This document shows, piece after piece, positions 1 through 7,939 of a stretch of DNA of 17,141 nucleotides. The notes under the pieces were generated by a model that saw only the letters and a program-made list of their open reading frames with translations, did not search any database and was not told the DNA's origin. Positions within the stretch are counted from its first letter, which is position 1, and the number at the start of each line of letters is the position of its first letter. The position numbers and the translations under genes were made by a program. Origin of the DNA: an uncultured Flavobacterium sp. GTDB taxonomy: Bacteria; Bacteroidota; Bacteroidia; Flavobacteriales; Flavobacteriaceae. The DNA lies in the NCBI RefSeq assembly GCF_946479975.1, contig NZ_CAMLIX010000100.1, forward strand, positions 1 through 17,141, given 5' to 3'.

Positions 1-702
1 AACACCATAGGACAAGGAAATAAAGACAATAAAATTACAAGAGGCGAACTTAAACCAAGATTAAAAGTCAAGGAGGTTTCAGGATTTAATTTTAAAGCTA
101 GATTATTCGATTGTAAAGATAAAATCGAAAGTGAAAAAAAATCAGAAGATGGAGTATTAGAGAAAATGAGACAAATTGCAGATGAACATCATATTTATAA
201 ACAAGAAAAAAATCATCTTAGAACAGATGATACTGTAGAAGGGAGAGAAAAAATGGATTGTTCAGAATTTGTAAGCAGATATTTATTTGAATTAGGTTTA
301 ACGACAAAACCTATATATATGACAACAGCAAATATGATGAGCGAAAGCGCTTTTAGGAAAGTGATTGGTAGCGAAAATATAGACTTAGTAAAAGGTAGTA
401 AAGAAAAAAATTTTGTACCAAAAAGGGGAGATATTTTTGCGTGGGGTTATCAAGGGAAAGAATCATGGAATGGACATACTGGTATTGTTTATGAATATGA
501 CGAAATCAAAGATACAGTTACAATTTTAGAGGCTATTGGAAGTTCTGGAGCTGTCAGTGAAAGCCAACAAGTCAAAAATGGAGGTTATTCTGGAAAAGGA
601 TGCACAAGAACAGCAATTTATGATAGATTGGGAGGTGCTATGTATGGACATACTGCTTGGGCTGGATTTTATCGTCCTAAAAACTTTACTAAAGAACTAT
701 AA
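1..702 (+). CDS. C-terminal part of an NlpC/P60-type peptidoglycan amidase, probable antibacterial effector (5' partial)
   Basis: The frame is open from the first base, so the gene starts outside the window. The ATG at 166 lies inside the frame and is probably not the true start. The C-terminal domain looks like an NlpC/P60 (CHAP-like) cysteine hydrolase. A DCSEF motif (nt 268-282) supplies the nucleophile Cys, GHTGIVYEYD (nt 475-504) supplies the His, and the following strand TILEAIG may supply the third polar residue. Such enzymes cut peptide bonds in peptidoglycan stems. The residues before the domain (NKITRGELKPRLKV and onward) look like a linker from a larger modular protein. A lipoprotein gene follows after only 9 bases, the usual layout of a periplasm-acting effector and its immunity protein. 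The secretion route (type VI, type IX or other) cannot be seen. It could instead be an ordinary cell-wall hydrolase. The fold is fairly sure; the effector role is inferred. Confidence 0.7.
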   Translation, partial: NTIGQGNKDNKITRGELKPRLKVKEVSGFNFKARLFDCKDKIESEKKSEDGVLEKMRQIADEHHIYKQEKNHLRTDDTVEGREKMDCSEFVSRYLFELGLTTKPIYMTTANMMSESAFRKVIGSENIDLVKGSKEKNFVPKRGDIFAWGYQGKESWNGHTGIVYEYDEIKDTVTILEAIGSSGAVSESQQVKNGGYSGKGCTRTAIYDRLGGAMYGHTAWAGFYRPKNFTKEL

Positions 703-711
703 TTTATTATT

Positions 712-1644
712 ATGAAAAAAACTATTATATTATATATACTAATTTTATGTAGCATACAAATTACAAGTTGTCAAAGACAGAAAAATAAAGTTTCTAAATC
801 AAATAAAAAAAAAGAAAAGGTTCTAAATAATATTGATTTTTTAAATTATCCTGTTGATGATTTAGAGGGGATTACAGGAGAAGGAAACGTTGGTGTATAT
901 AGAAATTTCGATTTTGATTATAGAAATGGCGAGGCTCTTTTTATTCTTATTCCAAAAATAGGTGCAGAAAAGTGGAGTTTAATGACTAGGAATAAATATT
1001 CTGGAAAGGAATATGAAATCGATGATAAAATATCTAAAGATTTATCCAAGAGAAGTTTTAAAGATTTAAGTAAAGATTTTAATATTTGGGTGTTTTACAC
1101 AGATAAAAAGTATCTAGAAAAGACGCCTAATATGGATAGTCCATATTCTGCGAAAATTCCTAGAAGGATTGATGTTTATTTTCTAAATGATAAATTAAAT
1201 AAATGGAGTATAGTAAATAGTTTTTCTTTAGAAAATAAAAATGATGAAGTAAAGGAAAATAGATGGAGAGAAGATTTTATAGGTAAAATTGTCGCAAAAT
1301 CAAATAGTCTAACTACTAAGGAGTCAAAAGAATCAACGAAAATATTATTAAAATGGCAAGGAGTTTACCAACGTGAATTTAGCGAAAAATTTAGTGATGG
1401 AACGTATTCTCTTTGGACTTATTATTTTATTATAAACGGAGATAAAATTATTCTTAAAAGTGATAACTATCCTGGAGAATCAGAATATAAAGTAATAGAA
1501 CAAAATAATCAATTAGATCTTTTTGAATCTGATTCTACAAGACCTAATTTTAAAATTAAGGAAGAGGATGGAAAGTTTTACATCCAAGGAGATTCATTTG
1601 AAAATAATAATACTTGGTTATTGTTTGAAAAAAAAACTAAATGA
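712..1644 (+). CDS. Lipoprotein, candidate immunity protein for the upstream amidase
   Basis: This 310-residue protein begins with a lipoprotein signal: a charged MKK start, a hydrophobic stretch, and lipobox ITSC with the acylated Cys at residue 20. A Lys-rich linker follows (about residues 22-38). The rest is rich in aromatic and charged residues with alternating patterns typical of beta structure. The last 90 or so residues (from WQGVYQREF) resemble a small lipocalin-like barrel domain with a YYFIINGDKI strand. I do not recognise the family. The start lies 9 bases after the amidase stop, so the two are almost certainly co-transcribed. A membrane-anchored periplasmic protein directly behind a peptidoglycan hydrolase fits an immunity role that protects the producer's own cell wall. 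That role is inferred from context only; the protein might equally be an accessory envelope lipoprotein. Confidence 0.65.
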   Translation: MKKTIILYILILCSIQITSCQRQKNKVSKSNKKKEKVLNNIDFLNYPVDDLEGITGEGNVGVYRNFDFDYRNGEALFILIPKIGAEKWSLMTRNKYSGKEYEIDDKISKDLSKRSFKDLSKDFNIWVFYTDKKYLEKTPNMDSPYSAKIPRRIDVYFLNDKLNKWSIVNSFSLENKNDEVKENRWREDFIGKIVAKSNSLTTKESKESTKILLKWQGVYQREFSEKFSDGTYSLWTYYFIINGDKIILKSDNYPGESEYKVIEQNNQLDLFESDSTRPNFKIKEEDGKFYIQGDSFENNNTWLLFEKKTK

Positions 1645-1665
1645 AGATGATATTTAGACTTATAA

Positions 1666-1942
1666 TTTTTTAGGATAAACTATATAAAAGGCAAAGCCAG
1701 CGATTGGGGAAAACTTTATCTCAGAAGTGGCGCGCCACAACTAAAATTAGCAAACGCAAACAACATTTTCGAATCTAGAAATAAACCTGATGTTCAGGAT
1801 AAAAGAGAATCTACTCTGCTCAAATTGGCACACAAAATGGTAAAGAAGACATTATGATGTAGATTACAGCAAGATAAGTTATTTCTACGGTAAATCTCGT
1901 GGGATAAAAGAAGGAGAAAAACTTAAAATCACGATTTACTAG
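1666..1942 (+). pseudogene. Decayed remnant of a modular surface or effector gene
   Basis: Protein-like sequence continues across three frames. Frame 1 reads NYIKGKASDWGKLYLRSGAP and onward through about nt 1812. Frame 3 reads SAQIGTQNGKEDIMM from nt 1815 to the stop at 1860-1862. Frame 2 reads DVDYSKISYFYGKSRG then KEGEKLKITIY from nt 1856 to a TAG at 1940. Past that TAG the frame runs KGKKKS to a TGA at 1961, so the TAG may be a mutated Trp codon. At least two frameshifts and one nonsense codon are therefore needed. No start codon is evident. The final strand-rich segment looks like the end of a beta-sandwich domain of the sort repeated in bacterial effector or adhesin proteins. It is probably debris of a neighbouring effector cassette. 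The family is not identified. Confidence 0.55.
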
Positions 1943-1948
1943 AAAGGT

Positions 1949-1988
1949 AAAAAAAAGTCCTGATTAAGAATTAATCAGGACTTTTTTT
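1949..1988. terminator. Bidirectional intrinsic terminator
   Basis: A perfect 12-bp stem (AGTCCTGATTAA with its complement TTAATCAGGACT, 1956-1982) closes on a 3-base loop and is flanked by an A tract on the left and a T tract on the right. It can therefore end transcripts from both sides. It separates the rightward effector block from the leftward threonine dehydrogenase gene. Confidence 0.9.
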
Positions 1989-2003
1989 GATGATAAAAAC
2001 AAT

Positions 2004-2942
2004 CTAACTCAAATGCTCAATCATATCTTTTGTCATAGTTTCCAAATCAAATTTATGATTCCATGCCCAATCTTCTCTGGCAGAACTGTCGTCAATACTT
2101 GCCGGCCAGCTGTCCGCAATTTTCTGACGGAAATCCGGATTATAAGTAATCTCAAATTCGGGAATATGTTTTTTGATTTCAGCAGCAATTTCAGTCGGAG
2201 TAAAACTCATCGCGGCTAAATTGTATGACGAATGTATTTTGATTTCCTCAGCAGGAGCTTGCATGATATTTATGGTTGCTTCAATCGCATCGTCCATATA
2301 CATCATTGGCATTTTAGTTTCAGACGATAAAAAGCATTCGTATTTTTTATCAGCTATAGCTTTATAAAAAATATCAACAGCATAATCTGTAGTACCGCCG
2401 CCTGGAGGAGTAGACCAGCTAATTAAGCCAGGATAACGAATACTACGAACATCAACACCATAAATATTATGATAATACTCGCACCATCTTTCTCCCGCTT
2501 GTTTACTAATTCCGTAAACTGTTGAAGGTTCCATTACTGTATATTGAGGCGTATTTTCTTTTGGAGTTGTTGGTCCAAAAACTGCAATACTTGACGGCCA
2601 AAAAATCTTTTGAATCTTTTTTGCTTTCGCTAAATTTAAAACATGAAAAAGTGAATTCATATTCAAATCCCACGCAAAAGCAGGGTTTTTTTCGGCAGTT
2701 GCAGACAAAAGCGCAGCCATTAAATAAACATCGGTAATTTTATGCATTTCTACCAAATGTTCAATCTGATTAAAATCTAAAGCATTGACGACTTCAAAAG
2801 GTCCCGAATTAACAACATCAGTATTTAATTTTCGAATATCAGAAGCGATTACATTTTCGGTTCCGTATAGTTTACGCAGTTTTTGCGTCAGCTCTGTTCC
2901 AATCTGACCGCAGGCACCAATGATCAATATTTTAGGATTCAT
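2004..2942 (-). CDS. tdh: L-threonine 3-dehydrogenase, epimerase-like SDR type
   Basis: A 312-residue extended short-chain dehydrogenase that oxidises L-threonine to 2-amino-3-ketobutyrate with NAD+, a cytoplasmic step toward glycine and acetyl-CoA. The N-terminal Rossmann fold shows GACGQIG at residues 9-15 (GxxGxxG), and Asp35 at the end of the second strand favours NAD over NADP. The active site shows Ser117/Ser118 in WPSSIAVFG and the YxxxK pair Tyr143/Lys147 in TVYGISK. The segment YPGLISWSTPPGGGTTDYAV is characteristic of this non-zinc threonine dehydrogenase family, known from Flavobacterium frigidimaris, which has the same length. NAD-dependent epimerase is the general alternative, but the full-length pattern fits threonine dehydrogenase well. 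No KBL (2-amino-3-ketobutyrate ligase) gene lies next to it. A -7-like element lies about 22 bases upstream of the start. Confidence 0.88.
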   Translation of the reverse strand: MNPKILIIGACGQIGTELTQKLRKLYGTENVIASDIRKLNTDVVNSGPFEVVNALDFNQIEHLVEMHKITDVYLMAALLSATAEKNPAFAWDLNMNSLFHVLNLAKAKKIQKIFWPSSIAVFGPTTPKENTPQYTVMEPSTVYGISKQAGERWCEYYHNIYGVDVRSIRYPGLISWSTPPGGGTTDYAVDIFYKAIADKKYECFLSSETKMPMMYMDDAIEATINIMQAPAEEIKIHSSYNLAAMSFTPTEIAAEIKKHIPEFEITYNPDFRQKIADSWPASIDDSSAREDWAWNHKFDLETMTKDMIEHLS

Positions 2943-2963
2943 TTTTGATGATTTTTAGAGCTA

Positions 2964-2971
2964 CAAATATA
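2964..2971 (-). promoter_or_regulatory. Candidate -7 promoter element for tdh
   Basis: On the minus strand the bases read TATATTTG, an exact match to the Bacteroidota sigma -7 consensus TAnnTTTG, ending 21 bases before the tdh ATG. A TTG at the usual 17-23 base spacing is not evident, so the call rests on one element and its position. Confidence 0.45.
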
Positions 2972-3209
2972 ACGTTTTCGCAATTGAAAGTCATTTTTAG
3001 AAGCATAAATTATAGATTCTATAATAAAAAAGTTTCTTTGTTAGATAATTCTCCGCGAAGACTTGATTTAAATTTTAATTTAAATGTAATTTTAGTTTCA
3101 AGAAAACAGAATAAAATCATCATAATCCGCATAATTTGGAGCAAATTAATAACCTTGATTTATAGATTCTTTGGCAAAAAACAGAATTCATAATTGTAAA
3201 TTTACTTCG

Positions 3210-3217
3210 TAACTTTG
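3210..3217 (+). promoter_or_regulatory. Candidate -7 promoter element for the lipoprotein-mfd operon
   Basis: TAACTTTG matches TAnnTTTG and lies 19 bases before the ATG at 3237. A TTG at 3194-3196 is closer than the usual spacing (13 bases). The spacer back to tdh (2943-3236, 294 bases) otherwise holds only an 82-codon open frame at 2945-3193 that looks non-coding. Confidence 0.4.
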
Positions 3218-3236
3218 CAGCCTAACATTTTAATAA

Positions 3237-3863
3237 ATGAAATCTAAAATATCTCTTTTTCTGCTTTTGACCGTAGTATTATTTTCTTGCCAAAATCAAG
3301 ATGAAAAACGTCTTGCAGAAAATGCTAAAGAAGCAAAAAAGAAAGAAGTTATTTTTAATAATATAAATAAAGGCTGGACGTTTCTTGACGAACCAATCAA
3401 CGAAATTTCAGAAACACAATTAAATTCTTGGACAGAATGGCGAGATTTTATAAAAGAGATTGGCGATAAACCAAGAAAAACTATTGGAGCATTTCAGAAA
3501 AAATCGGCGGCGATTTCTAAGAAAGCAATAGCTTTAAATAATAATATACCGGAGCAATTTAACCAGCCACAAATCAGAAGCCGTATTTCTATTTTAATTA
3601 CAAAAATAAAAATGATGGATTTGTTTATTCATCTAAATAATGTTCCAGATGATAAAGTGGTTTTTTTGATTCAGGAAATCAATAAAGAACTGATTTCGCT
3701 GGAAAGACAAATGGATAAAATTGTAGAAAAAGCCAAAATACCAAAAGAAGAAGGAGAAGCTGAGTTTCTTAAAATGTTAGACACATCACGCGCAATTCCG
3801 AACACAGATTTGCCACAGATTCCAGTACAAAAAACAGATCAAAACGCATTAAAAGTTGAGTAA
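3237..3863 (+). CDS. Hypothetical lipoprotein co-transcribed with mfd
   Basis: A 208-residue protein with a clear lipoprotein signal: MKSK, a hydrophobic core, and LFSC with Cys at residue 18. The next 20 residues are rich in Lys, Glu and Ala. The body appears largely helical, with amphipathic stretches around residues 60-100 and 130-175 (for example KVVFLIQEINKELISLERQM), suggesting a helical bundle or coiled coil at the periplasmic face of a membrane. The C-terminal tail is Pro- and Gln-rich and probably disordered. I do not recognise a named family. Its last 8 bases overlap the start of mfd, so the two are translated from one message, but no functional link to DNA repair is visible; the pairing may be positional only. 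The ATG follows an A/T-rich leader and a -7-like element. Confidence 0.8.
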   Translation: MKSKISLFLLLTVVLFSCQNQDEKRLAENAKEAKKKEVIFNNINKGWTFLDEPINEISETQLNSWTEWRDFIKEIGDKPRKTIGAFQKKSAAISKKAIALNNNIPEQFNQPQIRSRISILITKIKMMDLFIHLNNVPDDKVVFLIQEINKELISLERQMDKIVEKAKIPKEEGEAEFLKMLDTSRAIPNTDLPQIPVQKTDQNALKVE

Positions 3864-6800
3864 AAACGCATTATATAAAATATACGACAATCTTCCAAAA
3901 GCAGAACAGATTGCCAACAGTTTACTAGAAGGAAATCAGATAAAAATGAACCTTAGTGGTTTGCTTGGGTCTTCGGTTTCCTTTATTGTTCGTTCTATTT
4001 TTAAGAAAACCGAACTTCCTTTTCTGATTATTTTAGATAATAAAGAAGAAGCGGCTTACTATTTAAACGATTTGGAACAAATGATCGGCGAGCAGGATGT
4101 ATTGTTTTATCCCGCTTCATTTCGTCGTCCGTATCAAATTGAAGAAACTGATAACGCGAATGTTTTGCTTCGCGCTGAGGTCTTAAACCGAATCAATTCT
4201 CGTAAAAAACCTGCTGTGATTGTCACATATCCGGAAGCCATTTTTGAAAAAGTGGTTACGAGAAGAGAATTAGACAAAAACACTTTAAAAGTCGCGTTGA
4301 ATGATAAAATTTCGATCGATTTTATCAACGAAGTTTTATTTGAATACGAATTTAAAAGAGTCGATTTCATTACAGAACCCGGCGAATTTTCGGTTCGTGG
4401 AGGAATTGTTGATGTTTTTTCTTTCTCAAACGATCATCCATATAGAATTGAGTTTTTTGGAAATGAAGTAGACAGCATCAGAAGTTTTGATGTAGAGACT
4501 CAGTTATCTGTAGAAACGCATAAAAAGATTACCATAATTCCGAATGTCGAAAACAAGTTATTTCAAGAAAACAGAGAAAGTTTTCTAGATTATATCGCCG
4601 AAAAAACAATTCTTTTTATTCAAAATACAGACGGACTTTTTAGTCAGTTAGACAAACAATTTGCCAGAGCAGAAGAAGCTTTTGAGAAACTTTCGAAAGA
4701 AATAAAACACGCCCAGCCGGAGCAATTATTTTTAAATCAAGCTTCGTTTATCAAACGCGCGCTGGATTTTTCGATTGTAGAATTGGCTTCAAAACCAATT
4801 TTCAAAACCACTAAAAAATTCGAATTTCATATTCAGCCTCAGCCTTCTTTCAACAAACAATTTGATTTGCTGTTGAATAATCTGAGTGACAACCATTTTA
4901 ACGGATATAAAAATTATTTATTCTGTTCGAATGAAACGCAGGCAAAACGTTTTCATGATATTTTTGAATCTTTGGATGAAGCCAATTCAGAGAATATCAG
5001 AAAACAATATCATACCATTGTACTGCCAATGTATCAAGGTTTTATTGATGAAGAAAATCAAATAACGGCTTATACAGATCATCAGATTTTTGAGCGTTAT
5101 CATAAATTCAACATCAAAAACGGGTATTCTAAAAAGCAGAATATCACTTTAAAAGAGTTAACCGCACTTTCTGTAGGCGATTATGTAACGCACATCGATC
5201 ACGGAATTGGGAAGTTTGGCGGCTTGCAGAAAATTCAGGTGGAAGGAAAAACGCAGGAAGCCATAAAATTGGTTTATGCTGATAATGATATTGTGTATGT
5301 GAGTATTCACTCGCTTCATAAAATCTCAAAATACAACGGAAAAGACGGAACGCCTCCAAAAATTTACAAACTAGGATCGAACGCGTGGAAAGTTTTAAAA
5401 CAGAAAACCAAAGCCCGTGTTAAACATATTGCGTTCAACTTGATTCAGTTGTACGCGAAACGTCGTTTAGAAAAAGGCTTTCAGTTTGCGCCAGACAGTT
5501 ATCTTCAAAATGAATTAGAAAGTTCATTTATTTATGAAGATACGCCAGATCAAACCAAATCGACAGCTGAGGTAAAAGCCGACATGGAAAGCGATCGTCC
5601 AATGGATCGTTTAGTTTGTGGTGATGTTGGTTTCGGAAAAACCGAAGTTGCAATTCGTGCAGCTTTTAAAGCGGTTGATAATAGTAAACAAGTGGCTATT
5701 TTGGTTCCTACAACCATTTTAGCGTATCAGCATTACAGAACTTTTACAGAACGTTTAAAAGATATGCCGGTTTCAATAGGTTACTTAAACCGATTTAGAA
5801 CGGCGAAACAAAAAACGCAGACTTTAAAAGATTTAGCCGAAGGAAAACTCGATATTGTAATTGGAACACATCAATTGGTAAACAAAAATGTGGTTTTTAA
5901 AGATCTTGGTTTGTTGATTGTTGATGAGGAACAAAAGTTCGGAGTAAACGTAAAAGATAAACTCAAAACGATTGCTGCAAATGTTGATACGTTGACATTA
6001 ACGGCAACGCCAATCCCGAGAACGTTGCAGTTTTCATTAATGGCGGCGCGAGATTTATCGGTAATTACAACGCCTCCGCCAAATCGTTATCCGATTGAAA
6101 CGAATGTTGTTGGTTTTAATGAAGAAATTATTCGTGATGCGATTTCCTATGAAATTCAGAGAAACGGACAGGTTTTCTTTATCAATAACCGAATCGAAAA
6201 TATTAAAGAAATTGCTGGAATGATTCAGCGTTTGGTTCCAAATGCTAGAGTTGGAATTGGTCACGGACAAATGGACGGCGCCAAACTCGAAGAATTAATG
6301 TTAGGTTTTATGAACGGTGATTTTGATGTTTTGGTCGCAACCACAATCATCGAAAGCGGATTGGACGTTCCAAATGCGAACACGATTTTCATCAACAATG
6401 CCAATAATTTCGGATTATCAGATTTACATCAAATGCGCGGTCGAGTAGGTAGAAGCAATAAAAAAGCATTCTGTTATTTCATTTGTCCGCCGTATTCTTC
6501 TATGACCGAAGATGCAAGAAAGCGTATTCAGGCTTTGGAACAATTCAGCGAATTAGGAAGTGGTTTCAACATTGCCATGAAAGATTTGGAGATTCGTGGA
6601 GCAGGAGATTTATTAGGTGGCGAACAAAGTGGTTTCATTAATGAAATTGGTTTTGATACGTACCAAAAAATCATGAACGAAGCAATTGAGGAATTAAAAG
6701 AGAACGAATTCAAAGATTTATATCCAGAAGAAAATGATATTGAAACCAAAGAATACGTAAAAGATCTACAAATCGATACCGATTTTGAGTTGTTGTTTTC

Positions 6801-7221
6801 TGATGAATATATCAATAATGTTACAGAACGTTTGAGTTTGTATAACGAATTGGGTTCTGTAAAAAATGAGGAAGAATTAGTCATTTTCCAAAACAAATTA
6901 ATTGACCGTTTTGGACCGATGCCTCCGCGCGCCAATGCGTTGATGAATAGTATTCGTATCAAATGGATTGCTACAGCGGTAGGAATTGAAAAACTGGTGA
7001 TGAAAAAAGGAAAAATGATTGGTTATTTCGTCTCAGATCAGCAATCTGATTATTATCAGTCTTCGAAATTTAGAAAGGTTTTGCAATTTGTACAGAAGTA
7101 TAGTTCTCTTTGTCAAATGAAAGAAAAACAAACGCCAAATGGTTTACGTCTATTATTGACTTTTGATAATGTAAAGTCGACTAAACGTGCTTTGGAATTG
7201 ATGGAATTGTTGGGAGAGTAA
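3856..7221 (+). CDS. mfd: Transcription-repair coupling factor Mfd
   Basis: At 1121 residues this is full length. Mfd displaces stalled RNA polymerase from DNA lesions and recruits UvrA for nucleotide excision repair. The N-terminal UvrB-like module spans about residues 1-350 (EPGEFSVRGGIVDVFS near 175-190). The CarD-like RNA-polymerase interaction domain starts at LSVGDYVTHIDHGIGKF (residues 438-454). The RecG-like translocase follows: Walker A GDVGFGKT at 589-596, Walker B DEEQ at 690-693, TATPIPRTL, and arginine-finger motif QMRGRVGRS at 859-867. The C-terminal TRCF domain (about 960-1121) normally masks the UvrA-binding surface. The start is TTG, because no ATG or GTG precedes the conserved N-terminal sequence; the next in-frame ATG is near residue 32, inside conserved sequence. 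The start overlaps the upstream lipoprotein stop by 8 bases, suggesting translational coupling. Confidence 0.97.
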   Translation: MSKNALYKIYDNLPKAEQIANSLLEGNQIKMNLSGLLGSSVSFIVRSIFKKTELPFLIILDNKEEAAYYLNDLEQMIGEQDVLFYPASFRRPYQIEETDNANVLLRAEVLNRINSRKKPAVIVTYPEAIFEKVVTRRELDKNTLKVALNDKISIDFINEVLFEYEFKRVDFITEPGEFSVRGGIVDVFSFSNDHPYRIEFFGNEVDSIRSFDVETQLSVETHKKITIIPNVENKLFQENRESFLDYIAEKTILFIQNTDGLFSQLDKQFARAEEAFEKLSKEIKHAQPEQLFLNQASFIKRALDFSIVELASKPIFKTTKKFEFHIQPQPSFNKQFDLLLNNLSDNHFNGYKNYLFCSNETQAKRFHDIFESLDEANSENIRKQYHTIVLPMYQGFIDEENQITAYTDHQIFERYHKFNIKNGYSKKQNITLKELTALSVGDYVTHIDHGIGKFGGLQKIQVEGKTQEAIKLVYADNDIVYVSIHSLHKISKYNGKDGTPPKIYKLGSNAWKVLKQKTKARVKHIAFNLIQLYAKRRLEKGFQFAPDSYLQNELESSFIYEDTPDQTKSTAEVKADMESDRPMDRLVCGDVGFGKTEVAIRAAFKAVDNSKQVAILVPTTILAYQHYRTFTERLKDMPVSIGYLNRFRTAKQKTQTLKDLAEGKLDIVIGTHQLVNKNVVFKDLGLLIVDEEQKFGVNVKDKLKTIAANVDTLTLTATPIPRTLQFSLMAARDLSVITTPPPNRYPIETNVVGFNEEIIRDAISYEIQRNGQVFFINNRIENIKEIAGMIQRLVPNARVGIGHGQMDGAKLEELMLGFMNGDFDVLVATTIIESGLDVPNANTIFINNANNFGLSDLHQMRGRVGRSNKKAFCYFICPPYSSMTEDARKRIQALEQFSELGSGFNIAMKDLEIRGAGDLLGGEQSGFINEIGFDTYQKIMNEAIEELKENEFKDLYPEENDIETKEYVKDLQIDTDFELLFSDEYINNVTERLSLYNELGSVKNEEELVIFQNKLIDRFGPMPPRANALMNSIRIKWIATAVGIEKLVMKKGKMIGYFVSDQQSDYYQSSKFRKVLQFVQKYSSLCQMKEKQTPNGLRLLLTFDNVKSTKRALELMELLGE

Positions 7222-7237
7222 TTAGAAGCAGAAAAAT

Positions 7238-7345
7238 TTCGTTTCAAAAGACAATTAGTTCCGCTATCCCTTATAATCTTTTGTGCCGAACCCCGGCACA
7301 AAAGGATTTCCAGTTCTATCGGGGCTAGATAAGGAGTTTAGTAAT
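7238..7345. repeat. Hairpin-containing intergenic repeat-like element
   Basis: An 11-bp perfect inverted repeat, CTTTTGTGCCG (7278-7288) with CGGCACAAAAG (7294-7304), has a 5-base loop. Its GC-rich stem stands out from the AT-rich spacer. Partly complementary edges flank it (CCGCTATCCCTTAT near 7261 and a degenerate GATAAGGAG near 7329). There is no T tract directly after the stem, so a simple terminator is less likely than a small interspersed palindromic element, although it may still protect or end the mfd transcript. Confidence 0.5.
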
Positions 7346-7373
7346 TCTATTATCCTATAAAAAAAGTATAAAT

Positions 7374-7853
7374 ATGAAGATAACTTCAAAAAGCCTTTAT
7401 AAGTTAGGTTTTATAGGATTGATTCCAAATTTTGGTTTGATTTCTGGAGCAATTTTGATTATTCAAGGTTTTATTAGAAAAGATCATAAAATGCAATTAA
7501 TAGGATTCGCAGGTATTCTTTTCACTCCTTTATTTTGGTATTTATTTTTAACTAGTAATTTTCATAAAGAACATTTAATTCAATTTACAAATCATCAATT
7601 GAATGAAGTTGTAAAAGATCTAGAATTCTACAAAAGTAAAAATGATTATTATCCAGACAGTTTAGCACAGCTTAAATCTCAGAATAAATTCTTTTTTGAT
7701 GATGAATTTTTCAATGATGAATTTGATTTTAGAAAAGCGAAGCCTGCGAGATTTTATTATAAAAAAAATGGAAACGATTATATATTAAAATCATTTGGTC
7801 CAGATCTGATTTTAAATACGCAAGATGATATATATCCAGACCTTAAAAAATAA
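7374..7853 (+). CDS. Small membrane protein with a GspG-like C-terminal domain
   Basis: A 159-residue protein with two likely membrane segments (about residues 10-33 and 40-61), followed by a soluble domain. That domain resembles the C-terminal part of type II secretion major pseudopilins (GspG-like). A helix DLEFYKSKNDYYPDSLAQL matches the usual xxY-xxxxGxYP pattern, then come strands FYYKKNGNDYILKSFGPD and a closing loop with DLILNTQDDIYPDL, which corresponds to the calcium-binding SxGxDGxxxTxDDI region. It lacks a prepilin-type N-terminal signal and has two TM helices, so it is not itself a pseudopilin. No secretion genes lie nearby. Function is unknown. The start is the ATG at 7374, after a short A-rich leader; the gene stands alone between the mfd spacer and the DUF5683 gene. 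Confidence 0.7.
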   Translation: MKITSKSLYKLGFIGLIPNFGLISGAILIIQGFIRKDHKMQLIGFAGILFTPLFWYLFLTSNFHKEHLIQFTNHQLNEVVKDLEFYKSKNDYYPDSLAQLKSQNKFFFDDEFFNDEFDFRKAKPARFYYKKNGNDYILKSFGPDLILNTQDDIYPDLKK

Positions 7854-7939
7854 AAATTAAGTTTTATTTACCTTTTATTTAAGAAAAACCTTAGAACTAA
7901 AAAGTTTTCTTTGAATCAAATTTTCAAAGCCAAACTTTT

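Noticed and set aside
2945..3193. 82-codon open frame between tdh and the lipoprotein gene
   Set aside because: Composition is runs of Ile, Lys, Asn and Arg from AT-rich DNA, there is no family likeness, and it overlaps the likely tdh promoter and leader.
6528..6962. 144-codon minus-strand open frame inside mfd
   Set aside because: It is a Ser/Asn/Lys-rich antisense shadow of a strongly conserved gene, with no domain of its own.
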